Shown piece by piece: positions 33,721 through 46,125 of a stretch of DNA of 64,000 nt (positions are counted from its first letter, which is position 1; each line of letters begins with the position of its first letter). The DNA lies in assembly GCF_958298935.1 (NCBI RefSeq), contig NC_084924.1, positions 23,595,819-23,659,818 on the forward strand, given 5' to 3'. This stretch comes from Phragmites australis (lineage: Eukaryota; Streptophyta; Magnoliopsida; Poales; Poaceae). The position numbers were made by a program, and so were the translations under genes. Below the pieces are notes generated by a model. That model made no database searches, was not told the origin of the DNA, and was given only the letters and a program-made list of their open reading frames with translations.

Positions 33721-36121
33721 GTGGTGCGAACAATCAGAATCAATAAGTTACTTGTTCTTCAGGCCTCCACCTGCCATCTACATAGAATAAGAATAAAAGG
33801 TGGATGGCTCAGTACTAGGGTTAGTCAAAAACCTCCTAAGAATCCAGTACTGGATCATCCACATTGAAGCTGAAACAGTATGAGCATGCAACTCAACACC
33901 AAAATGTTGGGGACGACTACCACGATGGGGAACACATGGTCCGCCAAAGCGCTGGGACTCAAAGCCTCTTACACGTGGAACAAAATCATATGAGTCATGG
34001 TAAAATCCACATCGGGCAATGCCTCTAGGAAGAGACTGAAAAGCAATAGAGACTCATGGGTAGTAGTGAAAAAAAGACTCATGTACACCAACAGAGGGGC
34101 AGTACATGTCCCGGGTACTCCACTCCCACTCACACTTCTCATCTCTCCTACGGAAAAAGCAAAACCCAACAAGGTGGCCCTCTCTCTGGCAGTAGGTGCA
34201 GTGATAGCGTCTCTCAGGACCTCGACTGCTAGTCACTCTGGGTTCTATCATAGGTGCCCTCATCTTAGGCTATGGAGCTCTTTTGGGTGTGAGTTTCTTC
34301 TTTCTAGGTTGAGGTATAGGCCTGTTCTTTTATGGCATGGATGTGAGGTATTGATCTTGGCTTTCTCTGACTCTAGGGTAGTAGGTGGGATGAATACAGT
34401 CTTACTAGAACTAGTGTAAGCAACTCTCTCAAAGCTCATACTTAAAGCTAACCCAGCCTTATTAGCACACATCTTGGTCTTGAACAAGATCAAATCCATT
34501 TTTTTGTTACCTTCTGAGCACTTCTCCACAAGAGAAAGAAGGTACTCATTCTCAGCCATGAGCTTTTCAACTTGCCCTCTAACCCAGCTGAGCTTGTCCT
34601 TAAAAATCATGCAGATGGGACATTTAGGCTGCACATCCGTAAAACTCTCAGCACTCCAATCTAGACTCTAGCTCTTTTATGCGCTTGTTTTTTACTTTAG
34701 CATCCTTTGAAAACAAGGGACAATTCTTACAAGGGCCTAAGAGGGTTAATCTAGACTCCTCCTCAAGGGGCTTCTTCTCAGCAGTCTCAAGCCAACTGGT
34801 GACTTGAGCATGCATAGTTTGAAGCTTGGCAACCTTTCTCATGACAACCAAGCAACTCTCACAATCCTCATCCTCAACCAAGCTGGTCATAGGAAGGTAA
34901 TACCTCAGAGGGATCAAGCTCAGGGTTCCTGTCATTGTTGTCGTCCACCAAGAAGCAGAGGTTGGTGAAGACCTTAGCCTTTTTCTTGTTCTTCACATGC
35001 GGTTCCTTCTCCTCTGAGCTCTCCTCCTCGCTTGATGAGGTGTAGATGTTGCTGAGAGCTACCACGAACACCCTAGAAGCCACCTTAGCCGCCTTCTTGG
35101 CCATCTTATCGTGGTTCCTCTTTGAAGAAGGGCTTCTTGTTCTTCTTCTTAGGCTTGTTGTAGTCGTGGTTGCTATCATCCCTCTTCTTGAGCTTAGGGT
35201 AGTTCACCTTGAAATGAGTGGCATCGCCACACTCAAAACAAGCACGGGAGCCCCTCTCTTCCGGTCTCTCCTGTTGTTGTAGAAGCGGGTGAACTTCTTC
35301 ATGATGAGAGCCAGATCCTCATCATCCAGTACATCCACCTGCTCCTCTGTGTTAAAAACCAAGGAAGATAAAGCAAAACCACTCGGTGAGGTGTTAGCAC
35401 AAGAAAAGCTAGCTCCAGCCTGATTGCCACCATTTGGTCTGGAAACCAATGCCATGTTCTAAGACAAGGGGGTTTTGAGGCCAATCCAAGCCACGTTGGC
35501 TATCTCGATGGACTTAAGCTTGTTGAAGAGTTCATCATAAGTTAACGTGTCGTATAGTGATGACTCTTCAATGCTCAAGATCTTCACTTCCCATATGTTA
35601 CATTCAAGAGCATAGAGAAGCTTTATCGCCCTCATATTCAGAGTAGGGCAAAACACCAGTGGATCTAAGGTTGCTCACAATTCCATCAAAATAAGCAAAC
35701 ATAGCATCCAAATATTCACTAGGCTCATGCATAAACATTTGGTATTCTTGGTTGTAAGTGATTTGGCAACTAACCTTAATCAGATTAGTGCCTTCATGGA
35801 AGACACTCAGAGGAGTCTAGATCTCCCACGCAGTACGGAGGTGTTGAACCCTATCAAACTCATTTCGACTCAAGCTAGTGAAAAAAATATTTCTAGCCTT
35901 ATTATTGACCTCATATTATCCGATTTGAACCAGAATTATACGAGCAACAAGGATCTCGTAGTTGGAATAAACTACTTCCCATGTTGTACTTCCTTGCTTA
36001 GAAGATAAGCCTCCGTGCGCACCTTCCAGTATGAAAAGTCTCTTCCATCTAACAACAAAATCTTCTCACATCTCTCCATTTCGCCTAGAGATCACAAAGC
36101 CGGTTAAGGTCAACAAGTGAT
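33721..36121 (-). pseudogene. Copia gag (SIRE-like)
   Basis: Going down from the primer site there are gag helical parts (about 36060-35460; LTYDELFNKLKSIEIA), an acidic LNTEEQ-like stretch (DDEDLALIMKKFTRF) and a first zinc knuckle CFECGDATHFKVNY whose last Cys has become Tyr. A lysine/serine-rich linker, a coiled-coil-like part (DKLSWVRGQVEKLMAENEYL) and a second intact knuckle CTYCQREGHLVGFC (about 34200) follow. Stops and frameshifts divide it. Confidence 0.8.
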
Positions 36122-36142
36122 CAAACCAGCTCTAATACCAAT
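36122..36142 (-). promoter_or_regulatory. Primer-binding site of the SIRE-like element
   Basis: In element sense ATTGGTATTAGAGCTGGTTTG follows the LTR end directly. It matches the Met-tRNA-type sites of SIRE-like elements. Confidence 0.85.
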
Positions 36143-37590
36143 TGTAGGACCAAGAACGGTGACTAGAGGGAGGGTGAATAAGCGCCTTACAAATTTCTTA
36201 TGAAATAGACGACCTACTCCTTATTCACCTAACGCTCCTCAAAAACGCACAAACTAAAGCTTAAACTTTAGAGAGACAAAGCGAGAAAGAAAGTTGCAAG
36301 ACAACATGACTCTACAGATGGAATATGAACCATAGGCTCTATTCAAGACCATTCCATGTGTCTCTAAGCATAAAAACTTGAAACTTGAACAAAGAATAAA
36401 GCAAAAAAGATAGTCACCGAAAGAAGCAACTCTCCAAGTTGAGGGTCTAGAGACAAGGGGATTCAAGACTCTCTCAAATACATGAGTACATGAACGTTTA
36501 TGCCTATATCAACAAGAAGAAGAACTTCCCAAGGTTGAAAAATCGCAGCTCAAAGGCAAAAACGAAAATCAACAAGACAATCACAACCGAAAAAGGAAAA
36601 CTTGCAAACTTGCAAGGAAGCCGATAGAGAGAGACTAGAAGGAGGGAAATTTAAGCATATGCAAAAACATAAACTTCATTACTCAAAGATGTCAGTCCTA
36701 TTTTAGGTAGATTACAAGTATTTTTCTCTCAAAAACCCTCACCTATTACGTAGACTAAGCACTCATCTTCCTCTCTTCTAAAACCCTAGCACTATGCTCT
36801 CAAATGGGTGGCACAAGGGGCTCAAGTGGCTAGTTCAAACTCTCTCCTAGCCCTACCCCTCTATTTATAGGCCTAGAAAACTTGACCCCTAAGTTTTCTA
36901 ATGTGTTACCAAAATATTCCTCACTTGTAGTACATTCCTACCTACCACTGAGGATATTTTGGTTCATTTCTTGCTCCATCCATCGAACAGCCATGGCGTC
37001 TTTAGGACTTAGCTTCACCTTGATGCAAGCTTCACAATGGTGCCACATGGTCCTCTAGTCCTTCCAAGGTTTTAAGGTCCAACCGTGAAATCCTCTGCAG
37101 CTTCTGAAAGCGTGACTCGCCACTTGCTTACACCTTAAGAAAGCGCTCTGATATCAATACATGTACTCCATCTTGCGATCCTAACCGCTGATAAGTCTCT
37201 CCCACTCTCGATACCTCATGCTGCCTTATCACTTGCACCAACATCCCTTTCGCTTGACTTTGTCAATACACCATCTTCGTCCTCCATTTCATGCTTTGCT
37301 TGACCACCACGTGTACAGCCAAGATCGTCCTTGACTCCACCCGGCCTCCTTGATTGTCCGACAGTAAGCACCCACTTAGCCCCAATCACCCACCGTCAAC
37401 CACCAAATTGCATCTGTCGCCTGCACAACATGAGACAAGCAAACACATTTCTCCAACTCCAACTCCAGTTAATCCATAATCAAAATGCTCAAACCAAGCT
37501 CAAGCAACCCAAAACTTGACAAACCAAATTGACAACTTTGTCAATCACTCATCACATATAAACCAAAGCATGTTTCAACTTGGTTTCTCA
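36143..37590 (-). repeat. 5' LTR of the SIRE-like element
   Basis: About 1.45 kb, plus-strand start TGTAGGACCAAG and end GGTTTCTCA (element sense TGAGAAACCAAGTTGAAACA to CCTACA). A CTATTTATAGG box lies at 36860-36870, a TATA-like site in either sense. It contains no genes. CAGGT follows at 37591, but the partner LTR is lost. Confidence 0.75.
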
Positions 37591-37776
37591 CAGGTGGAAG
37601 AAGAGAAATCAGAAGAGACTCGGACTCTATGCGTTGGACCTTGGGGGTTGGGTGTGTGAATCTTGTTCATCTTTCCATTAACTTGATGTACATATATATA
37701 CAATGAATAGGCATCCCTTTCTAATGGATAAGGAGAAACTGTCATAGGTGTTTCTTTGATCACATGGTTTGTAACA
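37591..37776 (-). repeat. 3' LTR remnant of the Ivana-like element
   Basis: Element sense starts TGTTACAAACCATGTG (ending plus-strand 37776), preceded by the purine tract GGGAGAA. Only about 186 bp remain, cut at the SIRE LTR border. Confidence 0.75.
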
Positions 37777-37784
37777 TTCTCCCT

Positions 37785-40700
37785 TGATAAAAGTCATCTT
37801 CTGTATACATCAAGTTGAATACTTATCTAAAAACCCTATGGGCAAAATATGAGAAGATATATACTCGTAATATGCCCATCAAAAACTCCTTAATAACCCA
37901 GGGGGGAAATTAGAAAAAAAAAGTGTCTTATATAAATGATTGTATTAATATTGCCTTATTGAAAATATTATATGAGAAATCTTGATAGGAAAAACTCATT
38001 AAGGAAAATAGTGCAATATTTATGATATGAGTATCATTTACATGTTATATTTTAAGAGTTTACTCATCCTGAACTTTGCAACTCTTGAAGTCGTCTCATA
38101 CCAATTCTATGAATGGAATAAATATATTGGCATGGACTTTGTGAATAAATCTTTAATATTATCGCATGATATTATTTGCAAAGTACATACATCCTCATTT
38201 TTGTAATTCATGAGGATAAATAATTTTGAGACAATATACTTTTTGATATTGCTCTTTATATAACATGTATCTCATGAATCTGATGCATTATCGTCATAGA
38301 TAATGGTAGATGAATCTAATGAATCAATACCACACAATTCTTGTATGTGATTAATCATTATGTAAAGTCATGCACATTCATGTAATGCTTCATATAATTA
38401 TTTATGAATGATTAGTGGAAGTAGCCATGAGAGTCTTATTTCTATGACTTCTATTAGTAGGCTTTTCCACCATATAAGAAGTCTGTCTGTGATCTGGCAT
38501 TATGGGGATTTAGATAAATAGCCAGCATCTTTATATCCAACTATAGTCATGTATTGGTTTTTCTAATAGAATAAACCATAATTGTTTTATACCTTAGAGG
38601 TATTTGGGGATATCCTTTACTCCTGCTCAATGACGCTTTATTGGAGTTGCCATATGTTTAGCTAGCAAGTTATCTGCAAATGCAATATCACGTATGTTGC
38701 AATTTTGTATGATACATCAGCGCTCCAAAGGTGTTGAGATATGGAACTTTAGGTCCAAATATCTCTTTATCATTATCCTGATATATGAATGGATCTTTAT
38801 CCATTTCAATGGATTGAATGACTATAGGTGTTTTAATGGATATGATATTGAATTTTTCTCAATATCTTCCGGATATATACAAATTAGTATACAAGTATTC
38901 CAAAGGAAATATGCTCATGTTGTAGACCAAAGGAAAATATGGTTTTACCCAAATATTTTATCTCAAATTCTGCCTTAAGATGATTGCGTGTCTTGTGTAT
39001 TTTTTATGATATTGAGATCACCAATATACACTGAGATGATATAAAATCCTTTTGAGGATTTCTTTATAAACACATATGAGCAATGATCATTATTTGAGTA
39101 ACCCTTCTGCAGAAGGAACTCATTTAGTCAATTTGTACCATATTTGTCCGACTGTTTTAAGTCATGAAATGACTTTACACAATATATGTTACGTTTTAAT
39201 TTGGAATTCAGAATTTCAAGTCCTATAGGAACTTTCATATATATTTCCAAATTAAGTGACCAGATTCTACCAATAATGTCAAAATCATAACATTATTCCA
39301 CTTATAACTAGAGATAATATTTCATCAAAGATCTATGTTGGATCAATGCCACCATCTCATCGTATCCATTCCATTTGCGGATGAAAACCCTTTGATCCCA
39401 CAAGCAGGATATTTTGAGAAGTAGGTATTATTGTGGTAAATATCTCTTTTTTATTGAGCAAGTGCAATTCTGCCTCAATTGCTTCCTTCTATCTGGTCCA
39501 GTCTGAGTGCTTGAGGCACTTTCCCATGGCCATGGACTTTGACTAGATCCCGTTGAAGATCTTTTGCAATTTTTTAGGAGAAATATTTGTCAACAATTGA
39601 AGTTTTTCTATTGTATGGTTCTCCAGAATCAATATAGTTTTATGGATATTTCATTTACTCTTTCCATCTCCTCATGATTTTCCATAACAATGGAGTTAGA
39701 GTGTTTTGATGTCCCAACACTTTAAAATAGTGTGCACATTTGTGCTGGGTCGTGGATGTTGAGGATCCATAGGCCTTGGATATTGAGTATCCATAAGGTG
39801 TTAGTCAACATCAGGTTGACTTGCATTTATTGTTTTGTTTCCGTGGATACTTATAAAAAGCATTATCCATTGTGATCATACTTCTTCCCCTCTTATTTGC
39901 ATTTAGGAGTTGAGTGGTTTTATTAGGTACCTCCACTTTTTCTGGCGCATTGAATGTGGGGATATGATTTAGTGAAACATTTGTTGTCAGTAAATGCATA
40001 TGATAGATATTTACAATGTGTTGCAAATTTATAAATCTTTGCACTTCTTATTCAGATTCTTTAGTACGTGGATCTATGAACTAAATGTTAATATGTAAGG
40101 ACTGAATGTATGTGACATTCCAATTTATTTTCTGGCATTCTTTGTGATACTTTTTATCTCCCCCTAATGCCTGGAAATTCTCCTCATCAATGTACTGGGC
40201 TGTGAATAAGTCCACTGTTATGGCTCGAGGTATTTATGATTGATCGAAAACATACCTCATATAGATCTCTAATTTTCTGTGAGGGCCCATCGATATATGC
40301 TACGGAGGTGATATCAGTACAATGTAACAAAATTATCAAAGATAGGAAATGCTTATTTGATTTTTATGTACTTAACTGCAATAGGGAAGCCATATAATAT
40401 GCAAATGGTCTTTATTGAAATCAGCCTACAACGTGTAAGACCGTATGACCTCCAACATGAGGTTAGAAAATTGCAATTCAAGAATAATGATCATGCAATT
40501 CATTTAATTCTCTTGATGAGACATCCAACTAGAACATTTTAAACGTGTACACATAAGGTATTTGATGCTCCAAATTAATGCTTATGGCCATATAATAATC
40601 ATTGAAGGCACGTGAATTGAATTTAGCGGTATTTTCCATTGTAGTGGATTTTATCATGTGTCCAGGATAATTTACTCTTAATTTGAGCAAAAAATTTGTA

Positions 40701-41193
40701 GATGCATCTACAAGCATCATAAAGTACCTTAATGGTTAATATAATAACATGACCATATATATCTTCTTGAATGCATTCAACAAAAATAAGTGGCTCATAT
40801 TTAAATTTAAGGTAAGAGGACCTTAAAATTAATTTCCCTATGGCGCATGTGGTTGCACCATTGTTGTTCTAACCAATAGAATTGCTGATAATTTTTCTTT
40901 TCATCCTTAAATTAGGATGAACAAAGCGACTATGCCAAGTCTTGAATTTAATCAGGATTCTAAAAATTATCTTAAACGCAACAACATATGGTACGAGATT
41001 CATGTATGTATGATACAATTCAGATAGAAACAAATGAATTTTCTCAAGCACTTGCTTGTCATATTCATTATGGTGATGAAAAAATATTCATCATTGTTGT
41101 CATTATGAGTTTCCAATAGAAACTATTGTGATAGATATCTTATAAATTAACAAGTTATGTATAGAAATTAGGATACATGAGTTTATCTATCGA
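37785..41193 (-). pseudogene. Decayed copia pol (RNase H, RT, integrase)
   Basis: Readable minus-strand scraps in order of the map are a C-terminal RNase H part with STIIYDDNAS and DNIKDLFTKSMP (about 38310-38150), GDAGYL-like RNase H start near 38530, RT end with HLKAEFEIKYLGK and ISVYVDDL-like sequence (about 38950-39060), and weak integrase-like text towards 41190. Stops interrupt every few dozen codons, and base composition has drifted to high A/T, so this is one of the oldest elements in the window. Confidence 0.6.
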
Positions 41194-41760
41194 TGTGTAA
41201 GAAGTATACCATATACGGACAGGGTATGCCGTGAGTATACTTAACAACTCTGGATATTATGGAACCGAATCCGTGGTGCCTGATACGCCCAGAATCTAGA
41301 AGGTGTATACAAGGAAAGCCTTGATTGCTTACCCAACTCCAGAAGACTAGTATCTAGGACAAATCTATCTACTTGGACGACAAGGAAAATGACTCCCTAT
41401 CGACTATGGCTGGATAGGAGGCAATACATCACCCTTATATAAGCTGGAGATCCAGACCCCTGGGGGGCTCTCTTTCTCACGGCTATTGGAGGCAGGCATC
41501 AAGACCTTAGCGCAGGAGGAACTAAGCAACTTTAGCCTTAGGTTAGACTAGATCCGCTCTACTCCTTATAATAGGCTAGCAACATTGCAAGTACTCAAGT
41601 CAATACATACCCATAATCATCCACACAAGATGTAGGGTATTACTCCAACCGGAGGCCCGAACCTGTATACATCGCGTGTGCCTCGCTTCATGTTCAATCA
41701 TTGATCCACAAAGGTAACCTTATTATTTCTGGACACATTGTCAAGAACAAATCCTCAATA
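41194..41760 (+). repeat. Plus-strand 5' LTR of a Tat-type element
   Basis: It starts TGTGTAAGAAGTATACC, has CTTATATAAGC as TATA box near 41434 and ends TCCTCAATA. The 3' partner at 56693-57108 shares 'GGAGGCCCGAACCTGTATAC'-type phrases. GTTGGCACGCCAGGTAGGGG follows as primer site (41761-41780). No convincing target duplication is visible. Confidence 0.8.
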
Positions 41761-41802
41761 GTTGGCACGCCAGGTAGGGGCTTCTGCTTTTCAGGATCGA
41801 CA

Positions 41803-42104
41803 ATGTCTCGAGTGCACATCGGCACCGAATTCTCCGACGTCGACTTCTACGACCACTTCGGTTCAACAGCGATCACCCTCAAATTTCCCTTAGCCGGATC
41901 GGAGATCGCATTTAGAACTATGATCTTCCACTGGGACCATCAAGGTGAATTGATCTGCATCGATATTATCTAGTACAACCATTGGACACGTACCACAAGG
42001 TGGGACATCTCGAGTGGGATCCCAAAGAGCATAATGTCTCCAATGCATGAACATCGACAGCAACGAGAGTGGCGATGATGACTCCACCGCCACCCAGAGC
42101 AGCC
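41803..42104 (+). pseudogene. Tat-type gag start, truncated
   Basis: ATG 41803 opens a frame of 56 codons (MSRVHIGTEFSDVDFYDHFG) to a TAG at 41971. The sequence continues without an open frame until the Tekay-like LTR begins at 42105. I recognise no domain. It is called gag only from its place after LTR and primer site. Confidence 0.45.
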
Positions 42105-45100
42105 TGTAAGGAACCGTCCAAACAGTATTCTAATTAATCATCAAGAGGATCATTATTCATAAATACAACCTCGATAAGATTAACCAGAATACCATCATGG
42201 TGGTCCCGGCATGTGTTTTGTACCCAAAATCGGAACATATGCCTTTCCAACATGTACATCACAACATAGCTTAAGAAATAGTGAGTAATTAAAGTTATAT
42301 TACAAGTTCTTAAGTATGCAACCATTTGCAATAGTTTACACAAAGAGAAACTACTCAGCGGAAGATTAAAACCTTAACGACAACAAAAGGAGAGTGGTGT
42401 CATATTCCCTTAGGCTTCACCCCAAAAGGTACACCTCACCAGAGTAGGATGCACTACTCTTGCCCACCACCTGCATTGGTGGGCACGAAGTAGCCAAACA
42501 CCGCATCACCCTCACAAGTCGAACCTGAAAGTGCAGGTATGAGTACGAAAGTACTCGCAAGACTTAATCCATATAGAACACATATACATAGCTCGACTCC
42601 AAGGATTATGCATTGAGCTGTTAGCAAGAGTAGGCCACAAGGTTAAGTAAACATATACGGTAAGCAACCTAGACACATATGTGTTAGCATCTATACTTAA
42701 CTACAAAAATACCTTTCTACCTTGTAAACCACAACTTGAACATGTATGTATAGGAACCATAGTATCTCATCAACAAACAACCAACCAATTCCATCATACC
42801 ATAACCTTATCCCACATTCATAAACTCTATGACTGACACAAATGAAACAATAGCATACTCATGACCGAGAGTGCGACATTTTGAAATGTTTTTACACCCT
42901 ACAAGGGGACTTTACCTACACGACTCGAGGACCATTTAGCTTGTGCTACACACGAAAGTACACACAAGGGGGTACTCGAGTCAACATTTCTTATAACTGG
43001 AACCACCCACTTGCAATGCCCCTATGGCACCGGGGTTACCGCAAGCGTGTCCCAGACAACTCCGGCTCCCCGCCACCTTTCTTCTCCTTTTCTTTTTCTC
43101 TTACGCATCATAGAGCCGCAAGGCAAGTGTCGACATGACATATGATAATCGGCTTACCTTACCATTAGATCAGCATGTGGTGAGTACGGAAAGTGATAGA
43201 GCCAACTGTACTAATGAACGGCCTTAAATGTGTAAGCGGTCTATAGCATCCGGGCTCCTTTCCCAAACTACCCAGAGGACTCCTCCTGGGCAGAAGATAC
43301 CCCTAACACCGCCCACATCTCACCCCAATCTCACATCTCAACCATCCATCACAACCTCATCTTTGTATCTATGAACAGTGATTAAGCATTTCTCGCAAAC
43401 AAAGGCAGCACCATCACTCGACTTCTACCGAGGACCTAAGCATTGCAAAGCATTTCAAATAAACCTTGAAGCTAGACACCAACTATATCATCAAGGCTAC
43501 AAGGATAAGGATTCATAAATAAGTCAAAGTAGAGATAATGCATCAACATAGGTTCTACCCATACCAACCCGACACTAGACTCAACACATGCAAACATACA
43601 TAAAGCATAAGTTATCAATTTTAGACTCCATTTAATTTGAACAAAGGGTGCAGTAAGCTTAGATGCTTGTCTTTCTGCTCTGGTGTTTTCCCGATAATTC
43701 CTGAACAGAACTCGTAGAAGTGGTGTGCCTCAGTGTCACCCTCAATCACACTCGCATCACGCTCCGGACCTTCGTTCACTACTCAAGAACGCATGTAATG
43801 ATGAGCATGAATGATGTGCAATGATAGATGCTCCACAGCGTATGACGGCAGTGGAGATGCAATGCCTCATGACAAGAGTTTAAAGCCTCAAGGTTTTCTT
43901 ATTTGGGATTATTGACAAACACTTAATCTTTCTTAGATTAATTAAGCTTAAAACAAAGCTTCACCCTAAATAGGAAATTAATTCATACATAACATGAGGG
44001 TGATTATTTTTAATGAGCAGGGTCAATTAATAAGATTCACACAATTGATTTCATCAATTTTGGAGCTACCAATAATTAATTATGGATTAATGAAGATCCA
44101 ATCCTATTTTATTAACCCATGTAATTTAAATACACATTTTCAGGTTTTACCGAATATTAAAAGGCCTAAATTCTTTTTGCACCCAGGACGAGCTAGCCAC
44201 GGTCGCTGACAGCGGGCCTGGGCGCTTTGACCATGGATCAAAATCGACCCGCACCCAGAGCACAGTGCCGGCAGCACGAGCGACCTCGCTGGTGACGATC
44301 GGCGGTGCGACGCAGCCAGCGGAGGGCACTGGTGGCACCAACGTGACACGGGGAACTTGACTGAGGGGCGTGTGGTCACCGGCGATGACCGGAGGGCTGT
44401 TGGTGACGGCGCATGGTGGTAGCCTTACAGCGGCGGCTTGGTTCCACTCCCGGTGGCCAAACGGCAGCGTAATCGACCCGGCCAAGCACTCCTATAACAT
44501 CTACGCATGCTTGTGGATTCAACAACACGGCTAGCTCCTGACGGGCCCGACGGTGGCCCGACCGATAACGTGCGCTGAGGGGTGGCGACGGGCGGCTCAC
44601 GCAGAGAAGCACGTCGGTGACGCGCCGAACAAGAATGGACGCGCGCAAAGGATTCATGAGGTCATGGGGAAGCTTACCGCAGAATTGATTCAGCCGAAGA
44701 AGTGGTAACACGGCGGATCAACGACGAATGGCGGGAGGAAGGGCGTCGGCGCCGAGGAAGAAGCGCCTGTCGTGGTCGATTAGCGTGGGACAAGCCAGGA
44801 AAAGCGATGGATGAGCTCGGTGAGGGTCCTAGCGCCACCCTTCAGTGCTCCGGGGAGCTTGGCCAGGGTGAAATCAAGCTCGCTGCGGTGGATTTTAGGT
44901 GATGGCACTACTGTGCACTCTGCTCTGCTGCTCTGCACTTGGCTGAACAAGAGAATGGGAGAGAGAGAGAGAGGAGAGAGCAGCGAGGGGGGAGATAAGG
45001 GTGACGCCCATGCCTCTGGCCACCTCGGTGCTATGGCCCGGCTTTCCGGCGACGTGGTCAACCACGAAGTCAACAAAGCCGGCGGGGAGAGAGTGAGGCC

Positions 45101-45583
45101 GAGAGAAAGAGAGAGGATGACAGGAGGGGCCGATGAATAGTGACCACTGAGTAAAAATATCCACTGCATTTCTTCTATTCAAAAGAACACCTTCTGGAGG
45201 TCCAAAAATTATGGGACAAATTTTTGTGAATCTACAATTCATGTGCAACCCATTTTAACTGATTTGACTCATAATGCCTGAGCCAATTTCAATCTAAAAT
45301 TCTCCAAACATGCAACATTTTCTAGCTTGTGGTAATTTTTATGCCTTCGAAACCATCCCCATTTGGAAAAATCACTAACATTCCACATTTAACATGTACT
45401 AATTTCTAAAATTGGTTCTAATCTTATGGTTCATAGCAATATTGTGAGTTTCTTCACAAAGCACCACTTAACATTAATTTTCACAATTTATGTTTAATTG
45501 AATTTGCATGTTAATAATTGCTCAAAACAAATAACATGATGCTCATTATGCTTAATGACATGCTCAAGTCATTTGGGTTGTCA
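42105..45583 (-). repeat. 3' LTR of the Tekay-like element
   Basis: 3479 bp, element sense TGACAACCCAAATGAC to GACGGTTCCTTACA. A GC-rich block (44200-45130) with a GAGAGA tract (44955-44985) is followed in element sense by AT-rich sequence. Its open frames on both strands come from GC content and do not resemble proteins. Confidence 0.8.
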
Positions 45584-45604
45584 CAAAACTCCCCCCCCCC
45601 CCCC
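45584..45604 (-). promoter_or_regulatory. Polypurine tract of the Tekay-like element
   Basis: The plus strand shows CAAAACT followed by about 14 C. In element sense this is a G-run then AGTTTTG directly before the LTR. The homopolymer length may be unreliable in assembly. Confidence 0.75.
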
Positions 45605-46125
45605 AAAAAAAGAATCTCGTCCCGAGATTCGGGTGAAGTGCGGGGAAGAGAGCGAGGAAAAGGAGTTTCCAGGACTGAGACAACAACGGCATCACTAGGT
45701 GATACAGCAGTTCTGCATGACATATTTCCTAGACCTTGGGAAAAGTCCCAGGTTTCTGAGTGCCATATTCACCTAGACAAGTTAATATTATAACAAGGAT
45801 ATTACAAGATAACAAGACGGGTGCCAGGTGAGTGACAGTGATGTCATCATCCTTTCTCATCTCAGTTCACTAACATGATAAAGATACAACTTCTGTTTAT
45901 ATTCATGAGAGAACAAAGGTGAGGGGGTCTCCTTGGTGACTTGCTGGTGATTGTGTACATATATAAGAAAGACCGGAACACAAAATTCCTACTAACCCAC
46001 GTGTGGTGTGGGCGGAATGATGAAACTTTCATCTACTCAAAAGTGAATGCATCTCAACATCATGCAGGGTGTTTCATGACGTCTACATTACTATAGCACC
46101 ATTTACACACTGTGAGGAATAGAAA

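Larger units (their letters stand above)
15041..37590 (-). mobile_element. SIRE/Maximus-like Ty1/copia retrotransposon, split by Tat-1
   Basis: On the minus strand the order is 5' LTR (36143-37590), primer site, gag with two zinc-knuckle blocks, integrase, then after a 16-kb nested insertion, RT and RNase H up to 15041. The long gag, the CTYCQREGHLVGFC knuckle and the IN-RT linker (NTIVESCDITFDES) point to the SIRE/Maximus lineage. The 3' LTR is missing, because at 15041 the sequence switches to an unrelated LTR element. Confidence 0.8.

Noticed and set aside
44147..45169. Long overlapping frames on both strands as genes
   Set aside because: They lie in the GC-rich part of the Tekay-like LTR and are explained by base composition.
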